Source: CBDFKB01 sp965248715 (GTDB taxonomy: Bacteria; Pseudomonadota; Alphaproteobacteria; Rhizobiales; Rhizobiaceae). From it: DNA of 64,000 nt. This document shows positions 7,060-16,531 of this stretch, one piece after another. Each line of letters starts with the position of its first letter. Within the stretch, counting starts at the first letter, position 1. The position numbers and the translations under genes were made by a program. The notes under the pieces are model-generated. The model did not search any database, was not told the origin of the DNA, and worked only from the letters and a program-made list of their open reading frames with translations. The DNA lies in assembly GCA_965248715.1 (NCBI GenBank), contig CBDFKB010000006.1, positions 198,867 through 262,866 of the forward strand, written 5' to 3'.

Positions 7060-8789
7060 GCGTGTTTCATCCAACCGCCAATCGGCGTGAGCATGGTGCT
7101 GGCGGTAGTGAGTATTTCGCGTCAACCCTCAATCTCGATGGAACCCGCAAGACCGATACCCAACATGCCCGCACCCGGGTGGCAATGGTGATGGCCTGCG
7201 TGGTGCTGGCCTACTCGGTCATCGCCGGCAGGCTGGTTTATCTCGCCAATCAAACCCTTTCTGGTGGTGCCTCCCATGTGCTGGCCGATGCCGCGACGGC
7301 AGCGGTCAGACCGGACTTGAAAGACCGCAACGGCCAGACCCTGGCGACCGACATCAAGACCTTTTCGCTGTACGGCGAACCGCGCCGTGTTGTCGACGCC
7401 GATGAAGCGGTGGAACTATTGTCTACGGTATTGCCGGATATCGACATTGAACTGATGCATAAACGGTTGACCAGCGGCGCCGGCTTCGTGTGGCTACAGC
7501 GCGAATTGTCGCCAAAACAACGCACCCAGATATTGGGGCTAGGCGTGCCTGGAATTGGCTTTCGTGCCGAGAACCGGAGATTTTACCCCAATGGTCAAAC
7601 CGCGGCCCATATTGTCGGCCATGTCAACATCGACAATGTGGGCACTGCCGGAATGGAAAAATATGTTGATGACCTGGGGTTGGCTGATTTGCGCGCGGCC
7701 GGGTTCACGCTCAAGCGTAATCTCCAGCCGGTAAATTTGTCGATCGATCTGCGGGTGCAGCATTTCGTGCATGACGAATTGATGAAGGCGATGGATCGCT
7801 ATGGCGCGATCGGTGTCGGCGCCGTGGTGCTCAACGTCCACACCGGCGAAATCCTCGCCATGGCATCGGTGCCGGATTATGACCCGAACGCGCCGGCCGG
7901 GGCGCTAAAGAAGGAAAGCATCAACCGCATGACCGCCGGCCTTTACGAAATGGGCTCGACATTTAAGGCGTTTACTGTGGCAATGGCGCTCGACAGTGGT
8001 CAGGTGCATCTGAGCGATCGTTTCGATGCTACCAAGCCACTGCAAATCGCCGGCTACACGATCAAGGACTTCCACGCCAAGCGGCGTTGGCTGACCGTGC
8101 CGGAAATCTTCATCTATTCCTCCAATATCGGCGCCGCCAAGTTGGCCAATATGATTGGCATTGCCGGGCACCGGGAGTTTCTGCATAGGCTCGGCCTGCT
8201 CGATCGTTTGGAATTTGAACTGCCGGAAGTCGCTCGTCCGAGCGAGCCGAAAAAGTGGACCAAGATCAACTCGGTCACCATCTCCTATGGCCATGGCGTG
8301 CAAACCACGCCGCTACAGACTGCAATTGCCGGTGCGGCGCTGGTCAATGGCGGCAAATTGGTGCCGCCAACCCTGTTTCCGCGCCAACGCGAGGTTGCCG
8401 ATATGTTGGCGCGCCAGGTGTTACGCCCGCAAACCAGCGACGCGATGCGCGATTTGTTGCGGCTCAATGTGCTCAAAGGGTCGGGCAGGCGAGCAGCGGT
8501 CGAGGGTTATCGGGTCGGCGGCAAAACCGGCACAGCCGAAAAAGTGGTTAACGGAAAATACGTTTCAGACAAACGTTTCAACGCGTTCTTGGCCGCGTTT
8601 CCAATCGATGATCCACAATATGTGGTGCTGGCGATTGTCGACGAACCGAAGCCGGAAGAAGGTAAAAAATCGGCGACCGCCGGGCTAAATGCAGCGCCGC
8701 TGGTGGGGGCGATCATTCGCCGGTCGGCGGCGGTCTTGGGGGTTGAGCCGACAATCAGCGAAACAAAGGCAGCAAGTGTCTACAATTGA
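7056..8789 (+). CDS. ftsI: Septal peptidoglycan transpeptidase FtsI (PBP3)
   Basis: FtsI cross-links peptidoglycan at the division septum. The 577-residue protein has an unusual 40-residue cytoplasmic N-terminus, a transmembrane helix at about 41-65, a dimerisation domain beginning RPDLKDRNGQ and a penicillin-binding transpeptidase domain. All three active-site motifs are present: STFK (301-304, Ser301 nucleophile), SSN (355-357) and KTGT (490-493). It is therefore expected to be active and sensitive to beta-lactams. Its ATG overlaps the ftsL stop. The end overlaps a possible GTG start of murE. Confidence 0.97.
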   Translation: MSVFHPTANRREHGAGGSEYFASTLNLDGTRKTDTQHARTRVAMVMACVVLAYSVIAGRLVYLANQTLSGGASHVLADAATAAVRPDLKDRNGQTLATDIKTFSLYGEPRRVVDADEAVELLSTVLPDIDIELMHKRLTSGAGFVWLQRELSPKQRTQILGLGVPGIGFRAENRRFYPNGQTAAHIVGHVNIDNVGTAGMEKYVDDLGLADLRAAGFTLKRNLQPVNLSIDLRVQHFVHDELMKAMDRYGAIGVGAVVLNVHTGEILAMASVPDYDPNAPAGALKKESINRMTAGLYEMGSTFKAFTVAMALDSGQVHLSDRFDATKPLQIAGYTIKDFHAKRRWLTVPEIFIYSSNIGAAKLANMIGIAGHREFLHRLGLLDRLEFELPEVARPSEPKKWTKINSVTISYGHGVQTTPLQTAIAGAALVNGGKLVPPTLFPRQREVADMLARQVLRPQTSDAMRDLLRLNVLKGSGRRAAVEGYRVGGKTGTAEKVVNGKYVSDKRFNAFLAAFPIDDPQYVVLAIVDEPKPEEGKKSATAGLNAAPLVGAIIRRSAAVLGVEPTISETKAASVYN

Positions 8790-8820
8790 TCCTGATAACC
8801 TTTCGCGATCAGCGGTGGCT

Positions 8821-10281
8821 ATGCAGCTTTCTGAAATCCGTACGCTTGACCAAGGCGTTGAAATAGATGCCTCAGTGTCTAAGACGCAAATTTCCGGGGT
8901 CAGTGCTAACTCACAGCAAATCGCGGCCGGTGAGCTGTTTGTAGCAATCGATGGATCCCAGCGTGATGGCGCCGAATTTGCTGAAGATGCAATCGCCAAC
9001 GGTGCGGTCGCGATTGTCGGCCATCGCGGCATGGCTGGTTGCAAATATTTGGTGCCATTGCTGATCGCTGATCAACCAAGGCTGATTTTATCACAGCTTG
9101 CGGCGCGGTTTCACCCCGGACAACCGGAATATGTGGTGGCGGTCACCGGTACCGCTGGTAAAACCTCGGTGGCATCGTTTGCCAGGCAAATTTGGGCAGC
9201 GGCCGGATTTAATGCGGCGTCGATCGGCACCACCGGGTTGGTTGCTCCAGGCCGGCGTGATTATGGCAGCCTGACCACCCCGGATCCGGTGCAGTTACAT
9301 GAATTGCTTTCGGAACTTGCCACCGCCGGCATCACCCATGCTGCGATGGAAGCCTCTTCACACGGGCTCGACCAGTTTCGTCTCGACGGCGTGAAACTGG
9401 CCGCCGCTGCCTTTACCAATATCGGCCGCGACCATCTCGATTACCACCTTGATATGGAAAGCTATTTCAAAGCCAAGATGGGATTGTTCAACCGGTTGCT
9501 TAGCAAGGGCGCGCCGGCGGTTATGTTTGCCGACGATGGTTGGTCGAAACGGGCAATCGAAGCAGCCAGGCATGCGCAACTCGATATTTGTACGGTGGGG
9601 CGGGCCGGTTCGTTCATCGCCATTAAGCGGGTCGAGCACGAACAATTTCGCCAAGTAGCGGAAATCGTACACGCCGGTCGGGTGTACCGGGTAGCGTTTC
9701 CGCTAGCCGGCGACTTCCAAATCGCCAATGCGATGGTGGCGGCCGGGTTGGCTATCGTTACCGGCGGCGACCCAGAGGCAGTATTTGGCGCGCTTGCTAC
9801 CCTGGAAGGGGCACCCGGTCGCCTTGAACTGGTTGGCCGTTCGGTCGCTGGCGCGCCGGTCTATGTCGACTATGCCCACAAGCCGGAAGCGCTGGAAAAT
9901 GTTCTGACCTCGCTTCGACCCTTCACCACCGGTCGATTGTGGGTAGTTTTCGGCTGTGGTGGCGATCGCGATCCGGGCAAGCGGCCGGTTATGGGAGAAA
10001 TCGCCGAGCGCCTTGCCGACATGGTGGTGGTGACCGATGACAATCCGCGCACCGAACACCCGGCGGCGATCCGTGCGGCTATATTGGCGGCCAGCAATCG
10101 GGCACTGGAAATTGCCGACCGCAAGCAGGCGATCGCCCACGCGATTACCAATCTTGGTACGGGAGATTGCCTGGTGATCGCCGGCAAGGGCCATGAGGAA
10201 GGCCAGATCGTCGGCGACAAAACCCTGCGGTTTTCCGATCATGCGGTGGCGCGCGAACTGATTGCGGAGCAGGGCCAATGA
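8821..10281 (+). CDS. murE: UDP-MurNAc-L-Ala-D-Glu: meso-diaminopimelate ligase
   Basis: MurE adds the third stem-peptide residue in the cytoplasm. The Mur-ligase ATP site VTGTAGKTS lies at about residues 108-116, and the motif DNPRTEHP near 407 has the DNPR signature of enzymes that use meso-diaminopimelate. The start at 8821 (MQLSEIR) matches the usual MurE N-terminus and gives 486 residues. A GTG at 8776, preceded by AAAGG and overlapping the end of ftsI by 14 bases, is a good alternative. The stop overlaps the murF ATG by 4 bases. Confidence 0.95.
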   Translation: MQLSEIRTLDQGVEIDASVSKTQISGVSANSQQIAAGELFVAIDGSQRDGAEFAEDAIANGAVAIVGHRGMAGCKYLVPLLIADQPRLILSQLAARFHPGQPEYVVAVTGTAGKTSVASFARQIWAAAGFNAASIGTTGLVAPGRRDYGSLTTPDPVQLHELLSELATAGITHAAMEASSHGLDQFRLDGVKLAAAAFTNIGRDHLDYHLDMESYFKAKMGLFNRLLSKGAPAVMFADDGWSKRAIEAARHAQLDICTVGRAGSFIAIKRVEHEQFRQVAEIVHAGRVYRVAFPLAGDFQIANAMVAAGLAIVTGGDPEAVFGALATLEGAPGRLELVGRSVAGAPVYVDYAHKPEALENVLTSLRPFTTGRLWVVFGCGGDRDPGKRPVMGEIAERLADMVVVTDDNPRTEHPAAIRAAILAASNRALEIADRKQAIAHAITNLGTGDCLVIAGKGHEEGQIVGDKTLRFSDHAVARELIAEQGQ

Positions 10282-11717
10282 TTTCGTTGTGGATGATCGA
10301 TGAATTTCTGTCCGCAATCCATGGCCGGCCGATCGGCGACATGCCGGAAGCAATCGATGGCATATCCATTGACAGCCGCACGGTTGGTGCCGGTGACGCA
10401 TTTTTTGCCATCAAAGGCGACCGGTTCGACGGTCATGAATTCATCCCTGCGGCCGGGCGTGCCGGCGCGGTGGTCGCGATTGCCGGTGAACACCGAATAG
10501 CGGCGCTCGGGTCCGCCAATATGCCGCTGGCGATTGTCGATGACGTTTTGGCAGCACTGGGCCGTCTAGGGGTAGCTGCGCGCAACCGCAGCGAAGCCAA
10601 GATCATTGCCGTGACCGGTAGCGTGGGGAAGACGTCCACCAAGGAATTGTTGCACCACAGCTTGGGCTCGCTTGGTACCACCCATGCCGCGCAAGCCTCG
10701 TTTAACAATCATTGGGGGGTACCGTTGACCCTTGCCCGGATGCCGAAAACTGCGGCCTTCGGTGTTTTCGAAATCGGCATGAACCATCCTGGTGAAATCG
10801 AGCCGCTGGTTGCAATGGTCCGTCCCCATGTGGCCCTGGTTACCAATGTCGGCGCGGCCCATCTTGGCGCATTTGACAGCCTCGACGATATTGCCCGCGC
10901 CAAGGCGGAAATCTTTTCTGGAATGGTCGACGGCGGGGTCGCGGTAATCAATGGCGATGACGAGCGCTGCGCGTTGCTACGCCGATTGGCAAAGGCTGCC
11001 GGCGCTGCGCAGGTGACGATGTTTGGCACTGGCAAGAAAAACCATGTGAGGTTAGAACAAGTTACCCCGCTTGAACTTGGTTCCCGGGTCGATCTGCGGG
11101 TTGGAAAAACCAAACTGAGCTTCAAATTGGCCTTGGCCGGACGCCACATGGCGCTTAATGCCGCCGCAGCGGTTGCCGCCGCCGATGCAGCAGGCATCGA
11201 TTGCGATAAGTTGGTTGAAGGGTTTTCAACGGTCACGGCGGCGCCTGGGCGCGGCGACCAGTTAACCTTGTCGGTTGGCGGCGAAAGCCTGCTGGTGGTT
11301 GACGAAAGCTACAATGCCAATCCGGCATCAATGGCGGCTGCACTCGATCTGCTGGCCGAAACGCCGCTACCAGCCGGCGGGCGGAAAATTGCCGTGCTCG
11401 GCGACATGTTGGAACTAGGGAAGGCATCGAAGACGATGCACGAAGATTTGGCCGTGCCAATCGCCCGATCCGGTGCCGATTTAGTGTTTCTCGCCGGCCC
11501 CCAGATGGTCAATTTGCGTGATGTTCTTGAAACCAACCGGGTGGGCGGGTACGCAGACAATGCCCTGGCGCTCGGACCGATTCTTCTCGAAATGGTACGT
11601 GGTGGCGATATAATATTGTTTAAGGCTTCGAATGGATTGAATTTCGCGCGATTGGTGAAGTTGCTGCGTGAACATTTTCCGCCGCACCCAAACCCGGATC
11701 AGGCTCCCGCTGAGTAG
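10278..11717 (+). CDS. murF: UDP-MurNAc-tripeptide: D-alanyl-D-alanine ligase
   Basis: MurF adds the D-Ala-D-Ala dipeptide to give UDP-MurNAc-pentapeptide. The 479-residue protein has the three-domain Mur-ligase layout. The ATP loop VTGSVGKTSTK lies at about residue 112, FNNHWGVPLTL follows about 30 residues later, and DESYNANPASM marks the C-terminal domain. It begins inside the murE stop (ATGA). mraY follows after 29 bases. Confidence 0.96.
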   Translation: MISLWMIDEFLSAIHGRPIGDMPEAIDGISIDSRTVGAGDAFFAIKGDRFDGHEFIPAAGRAGAVVAIAGEHRIAALGSANMPLAIVDDVLAALGRLGVAARNRSEAKIIAVTGSVGKTSTKELLHHSLGSLGTTHAAQASFNNHWGVPLTLARMPKTAAFGVFEIGMNHPGEIEPLVAMVRPHVALVTNVGAAHLGAFDSLDDIARAKAEIFSGMVDGGVAVINGDDERCALLRRLAKAAGAAQVTMFGTGKKNHVRLEQVTPLELGSRVDLRVGKTKLSFKLALAGRHMALNAAAAVAAADAAGIDCDKLVEGFSTVTAAPGRGDQLTLSVGGESLLVVDESYNANPASMAAALDLLAETPLPAGGRKIAVLGDMLELGKASKTMHEDLAVPIARSGADLVFLAGPQMVNLRDVLETNRVGGYADNALALGPILLEMVRGGDIILFKASNGLNFARLVKLLREHFPPHPNPDQAPAE

Positions 11718-11746
11718 CCGTTATTTGGCGCGGTTTTGGAGAAATC

Positions 11747-12832
11747 ATGTTTTACTATCTTGCCCAGGAATTGTTGCCGACCCTGTCTGCGCTGAACGTA
11801 TTCCGCTACATCACCTTTCGTACCGGCGGCGCACTGGTTACCTCGGCAATCATTGTATTCCTGTTTGGTCCGTTGATAATTAGGTCCCTGAGAGTGCGCC
11901 AAGGCAAGGGTCAACCAATTCGCCTTGACGGCCCAGAAGGCCATTTCAAAAAGGCCGGCACGCCGACCATGGGTGGGCTGATGATCCTGGCGGGTATCGT
12001 TGGCTCCTCGTTGCTGTGGGCCAATCTTACCAGTGCTTATGTGTGGGTGGTGCTGATGGTCACGCTCACGTTTGGGTTGATCGGGCTTTACGACGATTAT
12101 TTGAAGGTAAATGGCGCTTCGGCGAAGGGGTTTTCCGGCCGGGCGCGTCTGACTTGCGAGGCGGCGATCGCGATATTTGCCTGCTATCTGATCACCAATG
12201 TTGGCGACCCGGCGCTGTCATCGCGCCTGACCTTTCCGTTCTTTAAGGACCTGACCCTCAATCTCGGCCTGTTTTATGTCATCTTCGGCATGTTCGTGAT
12301 CGTCGGTTCCGGTAATGCGGTCAATTTGACCGACGGGCTAGATGGGTTGGCGATTGTGCCGGTGATGATCGCTGCCGCGTCTTTTGGCGTGATCGCCTAT
12401 CTGTCGGGCAATGCGATCTTTTCGGGCTATCTACAGATTCATTTCGTACCAGGTACTGGAGAAGTGGCGGTAGTGTGCGGCGCGCTAATTGGCGCCGGCC
12501 TCGGGTTTTTGTGGTTCAACGCGCCGCCGGCGGCGATATTTATGGGCGATACTGGCTCGCTCGCGCTTGGCGGTATGCTCGGCACCACCGCGGTCGCGAC
12601 CAAGCACGAGATCGTGCTGGCCATTATCGGCGGGCTTTTTGTTATCGAGGCACTGTCGGTGATCGTCCAGGTGGCGTCGTTCAAATTGACCGGCAAGCGG
12701 GTGTTTCGTATGGCACCGATCCACCATCATTTCGAAAAAAAGGGTTGGACCGAAAGCCAGATAGTCATCCGCTTTTGGATCGTGGCTGTAATGTTGGCGT
12801 TGGTTGGGCTGTCGACGCTGAAACTGAGGTAA
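11747..12832 (+). CDS. mraY: Phospho-MurNAc-pentapeptide transferase
   Basis: MraY transfers phospho-MurNAc-pentapeptide to undecaprenyl phosphate and makes lipid I. This is a 361-residue polytopic membrane protein with about ten hydrophobic helices. Family marks are GTPTMGG in the first cytoplasmic loop, the paired aspartates of LYDDYLK (116-117), NLTDGLDGLA and the metal-binding aspartate of FMGDTGSLALGG. HHHFEKKGW near the C-terminus is also typical. The start is preceded by GGAG. Only three bases separate it from murD. Confidence 0.97.
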   Translation: MFYYLAQELLPTLSALNVFRYITFRTGGALVTSAIIVFLFGPLIIRSLRVRQGKGQPIRLDGPEGHFKKAGTPTMGGLMILAGIVGSSLLWANLTSAYVWVVLMVTLTFGLIGLYDDYLKVNGASAKGFSGRARLTCEAAIAIFACYLITNVGDPALSSRLTFPFFKDLTLNLGLFYVIFGMFVIVGSGNAVNLTDGLDGLAIVPVMIAAASFGVIAYLSGNAIFSGYLQIHFVPGTGEVAVVCGALIGAGLGFLWFNAPPAAIFMGDTGSLALGGMLGTTAVATKHEIVLAIIGGLFVIEALSVIVQVASFKLTGKRVFRMAPIHHHFEKKGWTESQIVIRFWIVAVMLALVGLSTLKLR

Positions 12833-12835
12833 TTA

Positions 12836-14263
12836 ATGATCCCGGCAACCTGCTTTGGCGAACAAACGATAGCCGTCTTCGGTCTCGGCAGTTCCGGGTT
12901 GGCGACGGTCGCGGCGTTGATCGCCGGTGGCGCTAAGGTGACCGTTGCCGATGACAATCCTGACCGCTTGGCTGAGGCGGTAGATTTGGGCGCGGCACCT
13001 GCCGACTTTCGTGAAACCGGCCTTTCAGGTTGCGCCGCCTTGGTGCTGGCGCCGGGGGTGCCGCTGACTGACCCCGAACCCCATTGGGTGGTCAAATTGG
13101 CAAAGCAGGCCGCGATACCGATCATCGGCGATATCGAATTATTTGCCCGCGAGCGACGCCGTTTGGCGCCAAATAGCACCTTGATCGCGATCACCGGCAC
13201 CAACGGCAAATCGACCACCACGGCGCTGATCGCCCATGTGCTCACGCAAATCGGCATGAAAGTGGCAATGGGCGGCAATATTGGCGAACCGGTTTTAGCG
13301 CTGGCGCCGCCGCAAGAAAATAGCGTTTACGTGGTCGAGTGCTCGTCCTATCAAATCGAACTGGCGCCGGGCATCGACCCTGACATTGGCATCTTGCTGA
13401 ATCTGTCGCCGGACCATCTCGACCGCCATGGTACCATGAACCATTACGCGGCGATCAAGGAACGCTTGTTGGCGCAAAGCCGGCATCGTATCGTCGGTAC
13501 GTCAGACCATTGGTGCCGGGCGATCGCCGGGCGGCTTGAAACCGAACCTGGGAAATCCACGGGCGGGCTTTTCCGGTTGGACGCGGACAAAAACCAAACC
13601 GGCATCGCCGCATACGGCACACAATTGTCTGAAACCGATGGTGGGCGGTTTAAAGAATTATGCGATCTTAGGGATGCGGATCATCTGCGTGGCGCCCATA
13701 ATGGGCAAAACGCCAGTGCTGCCGCCGCCGCTTGGCTGCTGCTTACCGAAGGCGAAGGCGACAAGTCAGATCTGAAACGGGCGTTCGACACTTTCCCCGG
13801 CCTTGAACATCGCATGCAGATTGTCGGCCGCCGCGACCACGTGTTGTTCGTCAACGATTCCAAGGCCACCAATGCGGACGCTGCTGCTGCTGCCCTATCG
13901 AGCTTTGAGCGTATTTACTGGATTGCCGGCGGTCTTGCCAAGGAAGGTGGCATTCAATCTCTGCGGGAATATTTCCCAGGGATTGCCAAGGCCTATCTGA
14001 TCGGCGAGGCGGCACCGGAATTTGCTTCCGTGTTGGGCAGTACAACTAAATTTGTGATCTCCAAGACCCTGGAGCGGGCGGTAGCCCAAGCGGCGGCGGA
14101 CGCGGCTAAGGATCAACATGACGAACCGGTGGTTTTGTTGTCGCCGGCGTGCGCCAGTTTCGACCAATTTGCCAATTTCGAGGTTCGCGGCCGGGCCTAT
14201 AGCGCGCTGGTAGCTGGGCTCCCACAACCGGACGGCCAAACCGCTGCAAGGGAGTGCTGCTAA
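12836..14263 (+). CDS. murD: UDP-MurNAc-L-alanine: D-glutamate ligase
   Basis: MurD adds D-glutamate to UDP-MurNAc-L-Ala. The 475-residue protein has an N-terminal Rossmann-like domain (VFGLGSSGLA near residue 12), the ATP loop ITGTNGKSTTT near 119 and the VNDSKATNADAAAAAL motif near 340 that is typical of MurD. The C-terminal domain carries LLSPACASFDQF. The stop codon overlaps the ftsW start in TAATG. Confidence 0.96.
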   Translation: MIPATCFGEQTIAVFGLGSSGLATVAALIAGGAKVTVADDNPDRLAEAVDLGAAPADFRETGLSGCAALVLAPGVPLTDPEPHWVVKLAKQAAIPIIGDIELFARERRRLAPNSTLIAITGTNGKSTTTALIAHVLTQIGMKVAMGGNIGEPVLALAPPQENSVYVVECSSYQIELAPGIDPDIGILLNLSPDHLDRHGTMNHYAAIKERLLAQSRHRIVGTSDHWCRAIAGRLETEPGKSTGGLFRLDADKNQTGIAAYGTQLSETDGGRFKELCDLRDADHLRGAHNGQNASAAAAAWLLLTEGEGDKSDLKRAFDTFPGLEHRMQIVGRRDHVLFVNDSKATNADAAAAALSSFERIYWIAGGLAKEGGIQSLREYFPGIAKAYLIGEAAPEFASVLGSTTKFVISKTLERAVAQAAADAAKDQHDEPVVLLSPACASFDQFANFEVRGRAYSALVAGLPQPDGQTAARECC

Positions 14264-15417
14264 TGGTAAGCAGAACCCGGCGTAGTGCATTTTCGGAATG
14301 GTGGTGGACCGTCGATCTATTGCTATTGGCGGCGCTGCTGGTGATCTTGGTCTGCGGTATTGTGCTTTCGTTTGCCGCCAGCCCGGCGGTGGCCGAGCGC
14401 ATCGGCTTCGACAGCCTGCATTTCATCAAACGCCATGCGACCTACGCAGTGCCGACGATTTGCATCATGATCGGCCTGTCGTTCCTCACCCCGCGCCAAG
14501 TGCGCCGGGCGGCATTCTTGCTGTTGCTGACGAGTGTGGCACTGTTGATCGCCACCTTGTTTATCGGCGCAGAGGTCAAGGGCTCCAGGCGCTGGCTGCA
14601 ATTTATCGGCTTCTCTTTGCAACCCTCCGAATTGATGAAACCGGCCTTCATCGTTATCACCGCGTGGCTTTTTGCCGAAAACGCCAGACGGCCGGAAATC
14701 CCCGGCAATTTGTTTTCGATCATGTTGTTCGGCATCATCGCTGCATTGTTGATCGCACAGCCGGATATCGGCCAAACCATGTTGATTGGCTTGGTATGGG
14801 GCGTGTTGTTCTTTTTGTCCGGCATGCCATGGGTATGGATCGTCTTACTGGCCGCGCTCGCTGTGTCTGCGATGGGTGCGGCTTATCTGTTTTATCCCCA
14901 CGCAGCCGGGCGCATCGACCGGTTTTGGACCGGCCAGGGCGACACTTTCCAGGTGGATACCGGCCGTGAGGCGATCGTGCGCGGTGGCTGGTTCGGCCAG
15001 GGGCCTGGCGAAGGCACGATCAAGAAAATATTGCCAGATGCCCATACCGATTTCTCGTTTGCGGTGGCGGCAGAGGAATTCGGCATATTACTGTGTGTCG
15101 CGGTCGCGGTGCTGTTCGGTTTCGTGGTGCTGCGCGGCTTGATGCATGCGATAAGGTCGAAGGACGAATACATCCGCTTGTCGGTTAGCGGGCTGGTATT
15201 GTTGTTCGGCCTGCAATCGATGATCCACATGGCGGTCAATTTGAATTTGATGCCGGCTAAAGGCATGACCCTGCCCTTTATTTCCTATGGCGGCTCATCA
15301 ATGTTTTCGGTTGCCATTTCCATGGGGTTTGTATTGGCGTTGACCCGCAAGCGGCCAGAGTCGCGCCAGGCTGAACGGTTATTTTTTAGTTCCGGCCGTC
15401 TCAAGTCCGCTGGATAG
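14263..15417 (+). CDS. ftsW: Septal peptidoglycan polymerase FtsW
   Basis: FtsW is the SEDS-family glycosyltransferase that works with FtsI at the septum. The protein is hydrophobic with about ten helices. KGSRRWLQFIGFSLQPSE in the middle and INLMPAKGM-like and PFISYGGSS motifs near the end are SEDS marks; here the former reads NLNLMPAKGMTLPFISYGGS. The ATG at 14263 is preceded by AAGGAG at ideal spacing and overlaps the murD stop (TAATG), giving 384 residues. A GTG nine bases upstream is less likely because it abuts the binding site. Confidence 0.96.
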   Translation: MVSRTRRSAFSEWWWTVDLLLLAALLVILVCGIVLSFAASPAVAERIGFDSLHFIKRHATYAVPTICIMIGLSFLTPRQVRRAAFLLLLTSVALLIATLFIGAEVKGSRRWLQFIGFSLQPSELMKPAFIVITAWLFAENARRPEIPGNLFSIMLFGIIAALLIAQPDIGQTMLIGLVWGVLFFLSGMPWVWIVLLAALAVSAMGAAYLFYPHAAGRIDRFWTGQGDTFQVDTGREAIVRGGWFGQGPGEGTIKKILPDAHTDFSFAVAAEEFGILLCVAVAVLFGFVVLRGLMHAIRSKDEYIRLSVSGLVLLFGLQSMIHMAVNLNLMPAKGMTLPFISYGGSSMFSVAISMGFVLALTRKRPESRQAERLFFSSGRLKSAG

Positions 15418-15427
15418 CCGGGTTTCG

Positions 15428-16531
15428 ATGTCTAGTTCACCACCCATCCTGCTGGCAGCCGGCGGCACTGGCGGCCATCTGTTTCCCGCTGTCGCGGTTG
15501 CTGAGGAGTTGGGCCGCCGCGCCTGGTCGGTGCATCTAATTACCGACAAAAGAGCCCGCGATTTTGCCGGTGATGATAGCTTTGCGGCGATCCATGTGGT
15601 GGCTTCCGCAACCATTGGTTCTCGTAAGCCTGCCGCGATCCTGGGTAGCATTGGCACCTTGGCAAAAGGGGTTGTACAGTCGCGCATGGTACTGCGTAAA
15701 ATTGCCCCGGCAGTCATTGTCGGGTTCGGTGGTTACCCGACCTTGCCGCCGCTGATCGCCGCACGAATGGCGCGTTTACCGGTAATACTGCACGAGCAAA
15801 ACGCGGTCATGGGCCGGGCCAACCGGTTGGCGGCGCGCTTTGCCGACAAAATTGCCTTTGGTTTTACGCCCGGCCACACCGGTGGTGCTGATCAGCGCAT
15901 AGAAGTAACCGGCAATCCGGTGCGTAACCAGGTTTTGGTTGCACGAGATAGTGCCTATGGGATGCGAGATGTTGATCAACCGTTCAACTTATTGGTGTTT
16001 GGCGGCAGCCAAGGCGCCAGCTATTTCGCCGAAATCGTGCCGAAGGCGCTGGCACTGATGACCCCCGGTGAAAGGACAAAACTGCGCCTGGTGCTGCAGG
16101 CACGGCCCGAAGATGTGGCGGATACCGTTGCGGCACTTGAAAATCTCGGTCTCGACGCCGAGATTAGGCCGTTTTTTGATGACATGGCGGCGCGGATTGC
16201 TAACGCCCACCTGGTTGTCTCGCGGGCCGGCGCTTCGACCGTCTCAGAACTGTCGGTAATTGGCCGGCCGGCCCTTTTGGTGCCCTACCCTTACGCGCTT
16301 GACCACGACCAGGCGGCGAATGCGGCGGCCCTGGCATCAAGTGGCGGCGCAAGCGTCGTGCAACAAAGCGAATTGCCGGAGAAACGCCTGGCTGAATTTC
16401 TGGGCGATGCCATTAGGCAACCGGAAAGACTTGCACAACAAGCGCAGAACGCCAAAAAGACCGGCAGGTTGGACGCCGCCGCGCGGGTGGCGGATTTAGT
16501 GGAAAATCTGGTGTGGGAGAAACCTAAATGA
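15428..16531 (+). CDS. murG: UDP-GlcNAc: lipid I N-acetylglucosamine transferase
   Basis: MurG adds GlcNAc to lipid I and so makes lipid II on the inner face of the membrane. The 367-residue GT-B enzyme has the glycine-rich loop AAGGTGGHLFP at residues 10-20, the HEQNAVMGRANR motif near 120 and the nucleotide-sugar region FGGSQGA near 191. SRAGASTVSEL and PYPYALDHDQ in the C-terminal domain are also typical. The stop overlaps the murC ATG by 4 bases. Confidence 0.96.
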   Translation: MSSSPPILLAAGGTGGHLFPAVAVAEELGRRAWSVHLITDKRARDFAGDDSFAAIHVVASATIGSRKPAAILGSIGTLAKGVVQSRMVLRKIAPAVIVGFGGYPTLPPLIAARMARLPVILHEQNAVMGRANRLAARFADKIAFGFTPGHTGGADQRIEVTGNPVRNQVLVARDSAYGMRDVDQPFNLLVFGGSQGASYFAEIVPKALALMTPGERTKLRLVLQARPEDVADTVAALENLGLDAEIRPFFDDMAARIANAHLVVSRAGASTVSELSVIGRPALLVPYPYALDHDQAANAAALASSGGASVVQQSELPEKRLAEFLGDAIRQPERLAQQAQNAKKTGRLDAAARVADLVENLVWEKPK